Assembly: GCA_046583095.1 (NCBI GenBank)
Contig: JAYGDB010000078.1
Coordinates: 1 to 64,000, forward strand
DNA from: JAJDAN01 sp046583095
GTDB taxonomy: Bacteria; Myxococcota_A; UBA9160; UBA4427
Direction: 5' to 3'
Length of the DNA stretch: 64,000 bases
Positions within the stretch are counted from its first letter, which is position 1, and every line of letters starts with the position of its first letter. Below, piece after piece: positions 45,564-52,980 of this stretch. Under the pieces are notes generated by a model. It worked only from the letters and a program-made list of their open reading frames with translations. It ran no database searches and was not told where the DNA came from. The position numbers were made by a program, and so were the translations under genes.

Positions 45564-45991
45564 CGATACAGCTCCCACAAGCCCGCGTGCGCCGACTCGT
45601 GGTGGAACTGGCTGTCGTAGAGGGGCGCGAAGCTGGCGGCCCCGAGCAGGCACACGGCCAGCGCACCCACGACCCCGGCCCGTCCTCGCGGCGACAGCCG
45701 GTCGAGGACGAAGCGTCGAACCAGCCAGGTCACCCCTACGAGCAGGGCTCCGTAGACGGCCACATGCCCGACGATCAGCCCCGCGAAGAGACCGACCATG
45801 CCCCCCGCGCCTTCCTGGACAATCACCGCGAGCAGCACTACGGCCAGCTGTGCGTAGCGCGCGACGGGAACGAAGCTCCCGTCCAGTCCGAAGAGCGGAA
45901 CCGGAATCGTGAGCACGGTGACAGCGAGTAACGCGACGGCCGCTGCACGGGCACTCACCGCAGATCGACCTTTGACCCGATCCCGGGGCAC
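45560..45991 (-). CDS. small membrane protein coupled to DUF3604
   Basis: The 143-residue protein has about four hydrophobic segments (near residues 16-36, 45-62, 66-90, 105-122) and a short tail with YDSQFHHESAHAGLW. No family could be named with confidence; the composition resembles small HupE-like or transporter-associated proteins only superficially. GTG 45991 is one possible start, with GTG 45958 another. Its stop overlaps the start of the DUF3604 gene by four bases, which suggests the two products are needed together. Confidence 0.62.
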   Translation of the reverse strand: MPRDRVKGRSAVSARAAAVALLAVTVLTIPVPLFGLDGSFVPVARYAQLAVVLLAVIVQEGAGGMVGLFAGLIVGHVAVYGALLVGVTWLVRRFVLDRLSPRGRAGVVGALAVCLLGAASFAPLYDSQFHHESAHAGLWELYR

Positions 45992-46002
45992 TTCATGGCG
46001 AA

Positions 46003-47127
46003 CTACTCCGGCTGCAAGGCGTTCAGGCGATCCACTGTATCGAGATAATCCTCGACGATGTCCATGATGACCTCGCGAGACGAGCGCACCTCGTTCATCA
46101 TGCCAACCACCTGGCCGACGGGATTGAAGGCAACGGCCTGGGCCTGGGGAGACGACGCGTAGCGGCTGGTTCGAACGATGGCATCCATCGTCACCATGTT
46201 CTGGAGCGGCATACCCAGAGGATCGGGCGTCTCATCCGCAGCCCACGCCTCGGTCCAGTCGTTCTTCAGCATGCGGCAGGGCTTGCCGGTGAACGAGCGC
46301 GACCGCACCGTGTCCTGGCTCGTCGCATCCAGGTAGGACGCCATCTGGGCCGGCGGACACTCGGCCTCCCGAACGGTGAGCCACATGGATCCCGTCCAGA
46401 TGCCCTGCGCACCCATCGCGAGGGCTGCAGCCATCTGGCGCCCGGTCCCGATGCCCCCGGCCGCCAGGACCGGAACCGGCGCGACGGCCTCGATGAGCTG
46501 CGGCCACAGCACCAGGCTTCCGATCTCACCGGTGTGCCCACCGCCCTCAGTTCCCTGCGCGATGATGAAGTCGAGCCCCGCGTCCTTGTGGCGAACGGCC
46601 TGGTGAACCTTGCCGCACAGCGCGCCGATCAGCCGTCCGCTCTTCTTGACCCGCTCGACGACCTCGGGCGGCGGCGTGCCCAGGGCATTCGCGATCACGC
46701 GCACCTTCTCGTGCTGCAGCGCAACGTCGAGTTGGGGGGTCGCCGTCGCGAGGCTCATCCCGAGCAGCTCGTGATGCGCCTCGTCGGACGGCACTTCCGG
46801 CACCCCGTGATCGGCGAGAAGTTTCGCGGCGAACTCTCGATGCTGGGGCGGGATCGCAGCGCGAAGCTGCTCTTCGAGCTTCGTGGGATCCATCTCGTCC
46901 ATCCCCTCGTATTTCTGGGGGATGACGAGATCGACGCCGTAAGGCTTGCCTCCTACGTGTTCGTCGATCCACCTGCACTCGACGTCCAGCTGCTCCGGTG
47001 AGAAGCCGACGGCGCCGAGCACGCCGAAACCGCCGGCGTTCGAAACGGCTGCGACCACGTCGCGGCAATGGGTGAAAGCAAAGATCGGAAACTCGATCCC
47101 GAGTTTCCCACAGATCTCGGTATGCAT
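46003..47127 (-). CDS. nitronate monooxygenase-like flavin oxidoreductase
   Basis: The 374-residue TIM-barrel flavoprotein resembles 2-nitropropane dioxygenase/nitronate monooxygenase and related enoyl-reductase-like proteins. Visible blocks are PIFAFTHCRDVVAAVSNAGGFGVLGAVGFSP at the start, IAQGTEGGGHTGE for FMN phosphate binding, and VLAAGGIGTGRQMAAALAMGAQGIW. It binds FMN and is cytoplasmic. Many such proteins are misnamed, so the substrate is open. GAGAGCC upstream supports ATG 47127. It is divergent from the acyl-CoA-dehydrogenase-like gene, sharing a promoter region of about 180 bases in which I see no clear elements. Confidence 0.82.
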   Translation of the reverse strand: MHTEICGKLGIEFPIFAFTHCRDVVAAVSNAGGFGVLGAVGFSPEQLDVECRWIDEHVGGKPYGVDLVIPQKYEGMDEMDPTKLEEQLRAAIPPQHREFAAKLLADHGVPEVPSDEAHHELLGMSLATATPQLDVALQHEKVRVIANALGTPPPEVVERVKKSGRLIGALCGKVHQAVRHKDAGLDFIIAQGTEGGGHTGEIGSLVLWPQLIEAVAPVPVLAAGGIGTGRQMAAALAMGAQGIWTGSMWLTVREAECPPAQMASYLDATSQDTVRSRSFTGKPCRMLKNDWTEAWAADETPDPLGMPLQNMVTMDAIVRTSRYASSPQAQAVAFNPVGQVVGMMNEVRSSREVIMDIVEDYLDTVDRLNALQPE

Positions 47128-47305
47128 AGGCGAGGCTCTCTTCCTGTGGCTGAAGGTTCCTGGATAGGGCGTTTCGGGTCGCGTAGAGTGCCCGAGGCGG
47201 TCGAGTGCTGGCAACTAAAAGCCGCGCGCGAGCACTGAGACCCGTTTCGGATCACACTGTAGCGCGCCGACCTGCACGGGATGCCAGCGCTTCGGTTATG
47301 GTGGC

Positions 47306-48466
47306 GTGATGACGCAACCCGGCGCGGAGCTCGTGGAGCGTGCCAGAGGTCTGACGGCCCTCCTCGCGAAGCACGCTGCAGAGGCCGAACAGCTGCGACA
47401 GCCCCACGACGCGGTGATCGCGGCCCTCGAGACGTCTGGGATCTTCGAGCTGATGGTCCCCCGCTGCTACGGGGGGCGCGAGCTGGATCTCGACACCTAC
47501 GTCGAGGTCGGGCTCGCGCTGGCCGAGGGCGACGCGTCGATGTCGTGGGTGGCCACCTTCTACATCGAGCACAACTGGATGCTCTGCCAGTTTCCGGAGA
47601 CGTTCCAGCGCGAGCTCTTCGCGAACCGCAGCTATGTACTGGCCCCTGGCAGCGTCTCGATGGGCGGCGTCGCCGAGCCGAGCGAGGCCGGATTCAGGCT
47701 GAAGGGTCGCTGGGGCTGGGCGACGGGCGTCGTGCACAGCGATTGGGTGCTGGTGGGCGGTCGGGTCAACCGCGAAGACGAGGCCGTCGACCTGCGACTC
47801 TTCGCATTGCCGAAGTCAGAAGTCGAGGTGCCGGACACCTGGTACGTGGATGGAATGTGCGGGACCGGGAGCCACGACATCGTCATCCACGATCAGTTCG
47901 TCCCGGAAGAGCGATCGGTCTCTTTTCTCGAGATGCTGAGCGGCGCGGCTCCGGGCTCGAAACTCCACGAAGGCCCTCTCTACCGGACGCCGATGATTCC
48001 GATCCTTGCCCTGGCGGCGTCGATGCCCGCGGTCGGGCAGGCGCGGGCAGCCGTGCACGGCTTTCGGGAACGCATGCAGGAACGGGTCCTGTACGGGACC
48101 ACCACGAGGCAGTCCGAGAAGGCCACGGCCCAGGTGCGCCTGGCACGCGCCGAGATCGAGGCACGCGAGGCCGAGGACCTCCTCCGAAAGGTCGCCGCCA
48201 ACGTGATGGAGCTGCGCGAGCGTGCGACACCCGAGGATCGGAACCGCTGGGTGGCCTCCCTCGCGTACGCGGTCGACCGCAGCAAGCGGGTGATCGGGAG
48301 CATCGCTGAGGCCAGCGGCGCCAGCGCGCATCTTCTCACGCATGCACTCCAGCGAGCGAAGCGCGACGTGGATACGCTCTCCAGCCATACGATCTTCGAC
48401 CTGGATGGGCGCTTGGAGAGCTACGGACGAGTATTGCTCGGGCTGGAGCCGAACGGGCCCTTCTGA
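47306..48466 (+). CDS. acyl-CoA dehydrogenase-fold flavin monooxygenase
   Basis: The 386-residue protein has the acyl-CoA dehydrogenase fold but resembles HsaA-type flavin-dependent hydroxylases. It shows FELMVPRCYGGRELD, WVATFYIEHN, a central beta-domain with GRWGWATGVVHSDW, and GTGSHDIVIHD. Such enzymes hydroxylate aromatic or steroid-derived rings using reduced flavin from a partner reductase. The start is GTG 47306 or ATG 47309 next to it. It stops 18 bases before the convergent nitroreductase, which could in principle supply reduced flavin; that link is inference. Confidence 0.82.
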   Translation: MMTQPGAELVERARGLTALLAKHAAEAEQLRQPHDAVIAALETSGIFELMVPRCYGGRELDLDTYVEVGLALAEGDASMSWVATFYIEHNWMLCQFPETFQRELFANRSYVLAPGSVSMGGVAEPSEAGFRLKGRWGWATGVVHSDWVLVGGRVNREDEAVDLRLFALPKSEVEVPDTWYVDGMCGTGSHDIVIHDQFVPEERSVSFLEMLSGAAPGSKLHEGPLYRTPMIPILALAASMPAVGQARAAVHGFRERMQERVLYGTTTRQSEKATAQVRLARAEIEAREAEDLLRKVAANVMELRERATPEDRNRWVASLAYAVDRSKRVIGSIAEASGASAHLLTHALQRAKRDVDTLSSHTIFDLDGRLESYGRVLLGLEPNGPF

Positions 48467-48484
48467 CTCGAGCGAACCCGTCGA

Positions 48485-49072
48485 CTACCAGCGATCCCAG
48501 TGCAGCACGTCGTCGAGGGGCCGGCGCCTGACGGGGCCGAAGGCGCGCTCCGGCCAGCCCAGGGCCACCATCACGCCCAGGCTCACCTCGTCGGGCAGGC
48601 CGAGTTCGGTGCGCACCGTCGACTCGATCAGCGTGTGAAATGTCGTGAAGGTCGTTCCGAGACCCAGCGAACGTGCGGCCACGATCAGGTTCTGGGCAGC
48701 GGGATACACCGCGGCTCCCACCAGCTCGGCGTCGCGCCCGTCCGAGACGCCGCACACGAAGATGTAGACCGGAACCCTCTCGAAGGTCTCGAGCAGCCGG
48801 CTCACACCGGTGTACGTGCGCTGGACGACCGGGTCGGACTCCTTCGCGGCAATCCCTTCGATCACCGGACTCATCACCTCGCGCAGCGCTTCGCCGATGC
48901 GCGCCTTTGCGTCCGCGGCCTGGAGCACGACGAACGCCCAGGGCTGGCTGTTGCGCGGACTCGAGGCCCGGGTGGCCGCGTGGATCAACTTGCGGATCGT
49001 ATCCTCGGGTACCGGGTCCGGCTTCAGGTATCGCATCGCCCGACACGTCTCCATCGCTTCGAAGACGTCCAT
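48485..49072 (-). CDS. nitroreductase-family flavoprotein
   Basis: The 195-residue FMN enzyme has the nitroreductase signature: TCRAMRYLKPDPV near the N-terminus, RASSPRNSQPWAFVVL for FMN contacts, and a late GLGTTFTTFHTL block. It uses NAD(P)H to reduce quinones, nitro compounds or enone substrates. The thioesterase stop and this ATG share one base (TGATG), so it is the coupled last gene of an operon containing a BtrH-like protein, a GMC oxidoreductase, its small subunit and the thioesterase. Confidence 0.9.
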   Translation of the reverse strand: MDVFEAMETCRAMRYLKPDPVPEDTIRKLIHAATRASSPRNSQPWAFVVLQAADAKARIGEALREVMSPVIEGIAAKESDPVVQRTYTGVSRLLETFERVPVYIFVCGVSDGRDAELVGAAVYPAAQNLIVAARSLGLGTTFTTFHTLIESTVRTELGLPDEVSLGVMVALGWPERAFGPVRRRPLDDVLHWDRW

Positions 49073-49764
49073 CAGCTTCGACCCCGGGATGTGCTGCGAG
49101 AGGGCTCACGCACGATCTGGCCCAGGTCCCGGGTGATACCCGAGTTCGGCAGGACGAACAGACCGTCGGCCTCGGCGACGACACCGTCTCCATCCCGCAG
49201 AGCGCCCCGGACAGTCACCTTCCGCCCCTTCTGCTCGCGGATCCGTACCTCGAAGAGCAACCGCGTGAAGAGCGGCGTCGGCCGCCGGTACTGCACGCTG
49301 AGAGACGCCGTCATCGCCGGCAACCCGAGCGCCAGGTTGTGACAGCCGAGGATCTGGTCGAAGAAACCCGCGACGTGGGCCCCGTGCACGCAACCGGGCG
49401 GCCCCTCGAAGACCACCCCGAAGGTCACGCTGCCCGTGGTCACCGCGTCCTCGGTCTGGATCTCGAAGTCGGCCGCGAGGGGGTGATAGGGCGGGAGCAT
49501 CACGCCATCGATGAAGTAGGGGCGTGCGTCTTCCGGCTCGTCATCGCGTCCGAGCCGGAGGGCATCGCTGCTACGCGCTGAAGTCGCGAGTCGTTCGGCA
49601 ATGACGTCGAGCTGGGCCCGCGCCCGCTCGAGTTCATCGGGTGCGTCGTCGATGCGCAGCATCGCGTCCACCAGCGAACGAACGCTGCCACCGAGTGCGA
49701 CCAGCTCCGGCGATGCCACCGAGCCCAGTCCGTTCAGCGTTGTCTTCTTCGACTTGTTCGTCAT
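49072..49764 (-). CDS. PaaI-like hotdog-fold thioesterase
   Basis: The 230-residue protein has a helical N-terminal part and a C-terminal hotdog domain with the PaaI/thioesterase-like pattern GPPGCVHGAHVAGFFDQILG, then a paired strand TASLSVQYRRPTPLF. It likely cleaves an acyl-CoA or acyl-thioester. ATG 49764 follows the small subunit stop by about 20 bases; the frame extends further but without family character. The helical N-terminus (about 80 residues) is an addition not seen in minimal PaaI proteins. Confidence 0.82.
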   Translation of the reverse strand: MTNKSKKTTLNGLGSVASPELVALGGSVRSLVDAMLRIDDAPDELERARAQLDVIAERLATSARSSDALRLGRDDEPEDARPYFIDGVMLPPYHPLAADFEIQTEDAVTTGSVTFGVVFEGPPGCVHGAHVAGFFDQILGCHNLALGLPAMTASLSVQYRRPTPLFTRLLFEVRIREQKGRKVTVRGALRDGDGVVAEADGLFVLPNSGITRDLGQIVREPSRSTSRGRS

Positions 49765-49784
49765 TGGAGTCCGCGCGCCGGGTT

Positions 49785-50204
49785 CTAGACCTCCCGGTAG
49801 AGCTTCTCCCTCGCACGCACTGGCTCGAGCAGGCTCAGGTCGTTCTCCTCGATCTCGTAGCCCAGCGGGTGCGGCGGCCGCGGCGGCAATCCGAGCGCCT
49901 CGAGGGTGGCGGCATTCTGGTAGTAGCCCTGATAGGCCTGGAACACCAGCAGCGGCAGGAAGCCGGGCTGGCTGCCCGCCAGCTCGTTCAAGGCACCCAC
50001 GCGCTGGGGCGGATCGAGATCGTCGAAGCCCGCGTCGATCAACGCGGAGAGTCCGGCTGCGACGACCGGCAGGAGGTCCGTCGCCTGCAGGACGTGCTCG
50101 GCGACTCCGATCTGGCCCGCTGCCGGCATGCCACGCTGGCGGCTCGCAGGAATGATCGTATCGAGAACGTTCACCAGGGTACGGGTCTGTGGGTCCGAGA
50201 GCAC
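49785..50204 (-). CDS. gluconate 2-dehydrogenase subunit 3-like small subunit
   Basis: The 139-residue helical protein matches the small-subunit family found with GMC oxidoreductases. It has VNVLDTIIPASRQRGMPAAGQIG, a middle with QGYYQNAATLEALGLPPRPP and a charged tail. Small subunits of this type support folding, export or cofactor handling of the partner; no Tat signal is visible. GTG 50204 is chosen for its GGAG six bases upstream, though a TTG overlapping the GMC stop (50240) is possible. It follows the GMC gene by about 30 bases in the same direction. Confidence 0.83.
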   Translation of the reverse strand: MLSDPQTRTLVNVLDTIIPASRQRGMPAAGQIGVAEHVLQATDLLPVVAAGLSALIDAGFDDLDPPQRVGALNELAGSQPGFLPLLVFQAYQGYYQNAATLEALGLPPRPPHPLGYEIEENDLSLLEPVRAREKLYREV

Positions 50205-50236
50205 CTTGCACTCCGTTTCTGGGCCGAAGGCCCCGT

Positions 50237-51841
50237 TCAATCGAAGAGGGTCGCGAGGTTCTTCTTGATGTTGTCTGCGATATAGAGAGACAGAGCCTGG
50301 ATCGTGTTCGTCGGGTTCACCGCGCCGGCCGTCACGAAGATGCTGCCGTCGATGATGAAGAGGTTCTTGACGTCGTGGCAGCGGCCCCACTCGTTCACCA
50401 CCGACGTGCTCGGGTCTCGCCCCATGCGCGCCGTCCCCATCAGGTGCCAGCCGGCCGGCTCCAGGGGCGCGTTGGTGAGGGTCGTCTTCGCGCCCGACGC
50501 CTCCAATACCTCGCGTCCGCGGGCAACACTGTGCTCGAGCATCTTCCGGCTGTTCTCGCCCAGGCGATAGCTGATCTTGGGGCAGGGAATCCCGTTGCCG
50601 TCGGTCAACTCCGGGTCGAGGGTCACCGTGTTGCAGGCCTCGGGAAGGTCCTCGCAGATGATCACCATGCCGGCGCTGCGGTCGAATAGCTCCGCGTATG
50701 CCTCGTGGTGCCCCTCACCCCACGGCACCTCGCCCGTGGACATCCCGGCAAGCGCGGTGGCAACGGCCCCGCGCCCGCGCAACATCTCGAACGAGTAACC
50801 CCGCACGAATTCGCGAGCAGGGTCCGTCTCGTAGAACTCCTGGCTCATCAGGCAGCAGCCCGTCGGGCCCTTGTAGCCTTCGAGGGGCTCGTCGAAGATG
50901 CCGGTCACCATCGCGTAGGGGTGAAACATGAGGTTCTTCCCGACCAGGCCGCTCGAGTTCGCGAGACCCTCCGGGAAGAGCTTCGACTTCGAGTTGAGCA
51001 GCAGCCGGGGCGTGCCGACGCCGTTGCAGGCGACGACCACCACCTCCGCCTTCTGCTCGTGGAGGTTGCCCTCGGCGTCGTAGTAGAGAACGCCGTCCGC
51101 CATGCCGTCTTCGCGGACGCAGATCTCCTGCACCCGACAGCAGGTGCGGACCTCGACGCCCTGCCTGACTGCGGCGGGCCAGTAGGTCACGTCCGTGCTC
51201 GCCTTCGCTCCCTGGGCACAGCCGGTGATACAGGGGCCCAGGTTGATACAGGGCGCCCGGCCGTTGTGCTCCTGGGTGGCGATCGCGCTGTCCGACGGCC
51301 ACCAGTGCCAACCGAGCCGGTTGAAGCCGCGGGCGAGAGTGTGACCCAGCTTGCCGAAGGGGACCGGCGGAAGCGGGACCTGCTTGGGCGGATACGCAGG
51401 GTCCCCGGCCAGACCCGCAGTTCCCATCATGCGGTCATTTTCCGCGTAGTAGGGTTCCAGGGTCGCGTAGTCGAGCGGCCAGTCGTCTGCAACACCGTCC
51501 AGGGTCTTCACCCGGAAGTCCGAAGGGTGCAGCCGCGGGAAGTGGGCGGCGTATAGGATCGTGCTGCCGCCCACCGCGTTGAAGTTCGAGATCTTGATCG
51601 GCGACTCGGAGTCGTTGATCGGGTAGTCGGCCGGACGCCCGCGCGCGTTCGGGCTCAGCCCGAAGTCGCCGAAGCCACGGCTCTCCCAGTCGAGACCGGC
51701 ACTCGGGTACTGGGCGGGGTCCATCCAGTCGCCCTGCTCGAGACACACGATCCTCATGCGCGTGTCCGAGAGGCTCCAGGCCAGCGCAGCACCGGACGCA
51801 CCGGCGCCGATGATCAGTACGTCGACCGGGTCGCTCGGCAT
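50237..51841 (-). CDS. GMC oxidoreductase
   Basis: The 534-residue flavoprotein begins VLIIGAGASGAALAW (GAGASG at 12-17). It has the GMC signature FNAVGGSTILYAAHFPRL, and a C-terminus with His466 (AGWHLMGTARMG) and Asn509 (GAVNPTNTIQALS), the proton-transfer pair. It oxidises an alcohol using FAD; electrons probably pass to the partner subunit or a respiratory acceptor. A Cys-rich stretch (CINLGPCITGCAQG) is reminiscent of the cholesterol-oxidase-like and gluconate-dehydrogenase-like branch. The substrate is unknown. It is the second gene of the BtrH-like operon. Confidence 0.9.
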   Translation of the reverse strand: MPSDPVDVLIIGAGASGAALAWSLSDTRMRIVCLEQGDWMDPAQYPSAGLDWESRGFGDFGLSPNARGRPADYPINDSESPIKISNFNAVGGSTILYAAHFPRLHPSDFRVKTLDGVADDWPLDYATLEPYYAENDRMMGTAGLAGDPAYPPKQVPLPPVPFGKLGHTLARGFNRLGWHWWPSDSAIATQEHNGRAPCINLGPCITGCAQGAKASTDVTYWPAAVRQGVEVRTCCRVQEICVREDGMADGVLYYDAEGNLHEQKAEVVVVACNGVGTPRLLLNSKSKLFPEGLANSSGLVGKNLMFHPYAMVTGIFDEPLEGYKGPTGCCLMSQEFYETDPAREFVRGYSFEMLRGRGAVATALAGMSTGEVPWGEGHHEAYAELFDRSAGMVIICEDLPEACNTVTLDPELTDGNGIPCPKISYRLGENSRKMLEHSVARGREVLEASGAKTTLTNAPLEPAGWHLMGTARMGRDPSTSVVNEWGRCHDVKNLFIIDGSIFVTAGAVNPTNTIQALSLYIADNIKKNLATLFD

Positions 51842-51938
51842 GCGAGAAGCCTAGAGAATGCCCAGCATGGGCGCTCCCGACGAACGAGCAGCGGATCCGG
51901 AGGATGCTCGGGCGCGAACTCTCGAGATCGAGAGAGAG

Positions 51939-52961
51939 CTAGACTCGGGATTCGGAGAAACGCAGCGCGTCTTCGAAGAAGCCCTCTTCGGCGTCGGCCA
52001 ACAAGGCTACGCAACGGCCCGCCTCTTCGAATAGCGCGGGCTCGCAACTCTCGCGCTCGCTCTGGTCTTTCAGGAGTGCGGCGACCTCGCGCCAGCCAGC
52101 GGCGATCTCATCCATCCGCGCGGCCGGAAGCACGTCGGACAACCCCGGCACGTGCAGCGCGGACTCCCGCAGGAAGTCCGCGTACAGGGAGCGGAAGAAA
52201 CTCCCGCCCGCGCCGCGCTTGATGACGACCTGGTATCCGAAACGGGCCGCCCAGGACCAATCCTGCGCAGCGGCCCAGGACGGAAATTCTGCCGCCAGCT
52301 TTCGCATCGCCGGGATTCCGGACGGCAGGGCATCGTCGGGCTCGAGCATCCCGCGTGCGTTCCGCTCGAGCGCCTTCGGGATCGCCTCCTCGATGCAACA
52401 CCCCAGCGCGAGTGGGCCGTTGCATTCGCCGTACTGGTTCCGGCTCGACATGGGATAGTCGGGAGCGTTCCGCGCATGCCTCAGCTCCTCGTAGGAGCAG
52501 CGCTGGTATTCCTCGAATTTCCGATCGGCGATCAGCACCGTCTCGGAGTCGTCGTCATATCCGACCACGACGCAACGATGCCCGGGGAAGTGGCTCGAGG
52601 TGTTCTGGTAGCCGAGGTAGAAGGTGTCGGTGGACACCATCAAGGGCTGACCGCGATCGATCGAATCGCGGAGAGTCGTCCAAGCCACCTCGTCCGAGGG
52701 CTCGATCCGATCGACCAGCGCGATGCCCGTGTTCAGCCCGAGATCGTTCTCGAGGGTCACCGTGCGGCCGTGGAACATTCGCGAGGGACTCGTGTCCTCC
52801 GCACAGAGGTAGAAGAAGCCGAGACCGCTAGCTAGGCCGAAGATCATCCCTTCGGAGAGGTCGGTGCCGTTGTGGGCCAGGATGTTGCGAAGCGCCGTCG
52901 ACGCGCAGTGCTCACCGGTGCGGTGGCAGTAATCGTCGACGATGACACTTCCGGGACTCAC
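51939..52961 (-). CDS. BtrH-like/DUF4872 cysteine-type acyltransferase or peptidase fold
   Basis: The 340-residue protein shows an N-terminal papain-like fold of the BtrH_N type. The Cys is in TGEHCASTALRNIL (Cys19), with a candidate His128 in FPGHRCVVVGYDDD and Asp146 in VLIADR. A helical DUF4872-like C-terminus is consistent. BtrH transfers an acyl chain from a carrier protein in butirosin assembly, but homologues exist outside antibiotic clusters. GTG 52961 starts it; a short antisense segment lies further upstream. It precedes the GMC gene by about 100 bases and so heads this likely operon. Confidence 0.75.
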   Translation of the reverse strand: MSPGSVIVDDYCHRTGEHCASTALRNILAHNGTDLSEGMIFGLASGLGFFYLCAEDTSPSRMFHGRTVTLENDLGLNTGIALVDRIEPSDEVAWTTLRDSIDRGQPLMVSTDTFYLGYQNTSSHFPGHRCVVVGYDDDSETVLIADRKFEEYQRCSYEELRHARNAPDYPMSSRNQYGECNGPLALGCCIEEAIPKALERNARGMLEPDDALPSGIPAMRKLAAEFPSWAAAQDWSWAARFGYQVVIKRGAGGSFFRSLYADFLRESALHVPGLSDVLPAARMDEIAAGWREVAALLKDQSERESCEPALFEEAGRCVALLADAEEGFFEDALRFSESRV

Positions 52962-52980
52962 GCGGGGACGTTAGCTCGTG

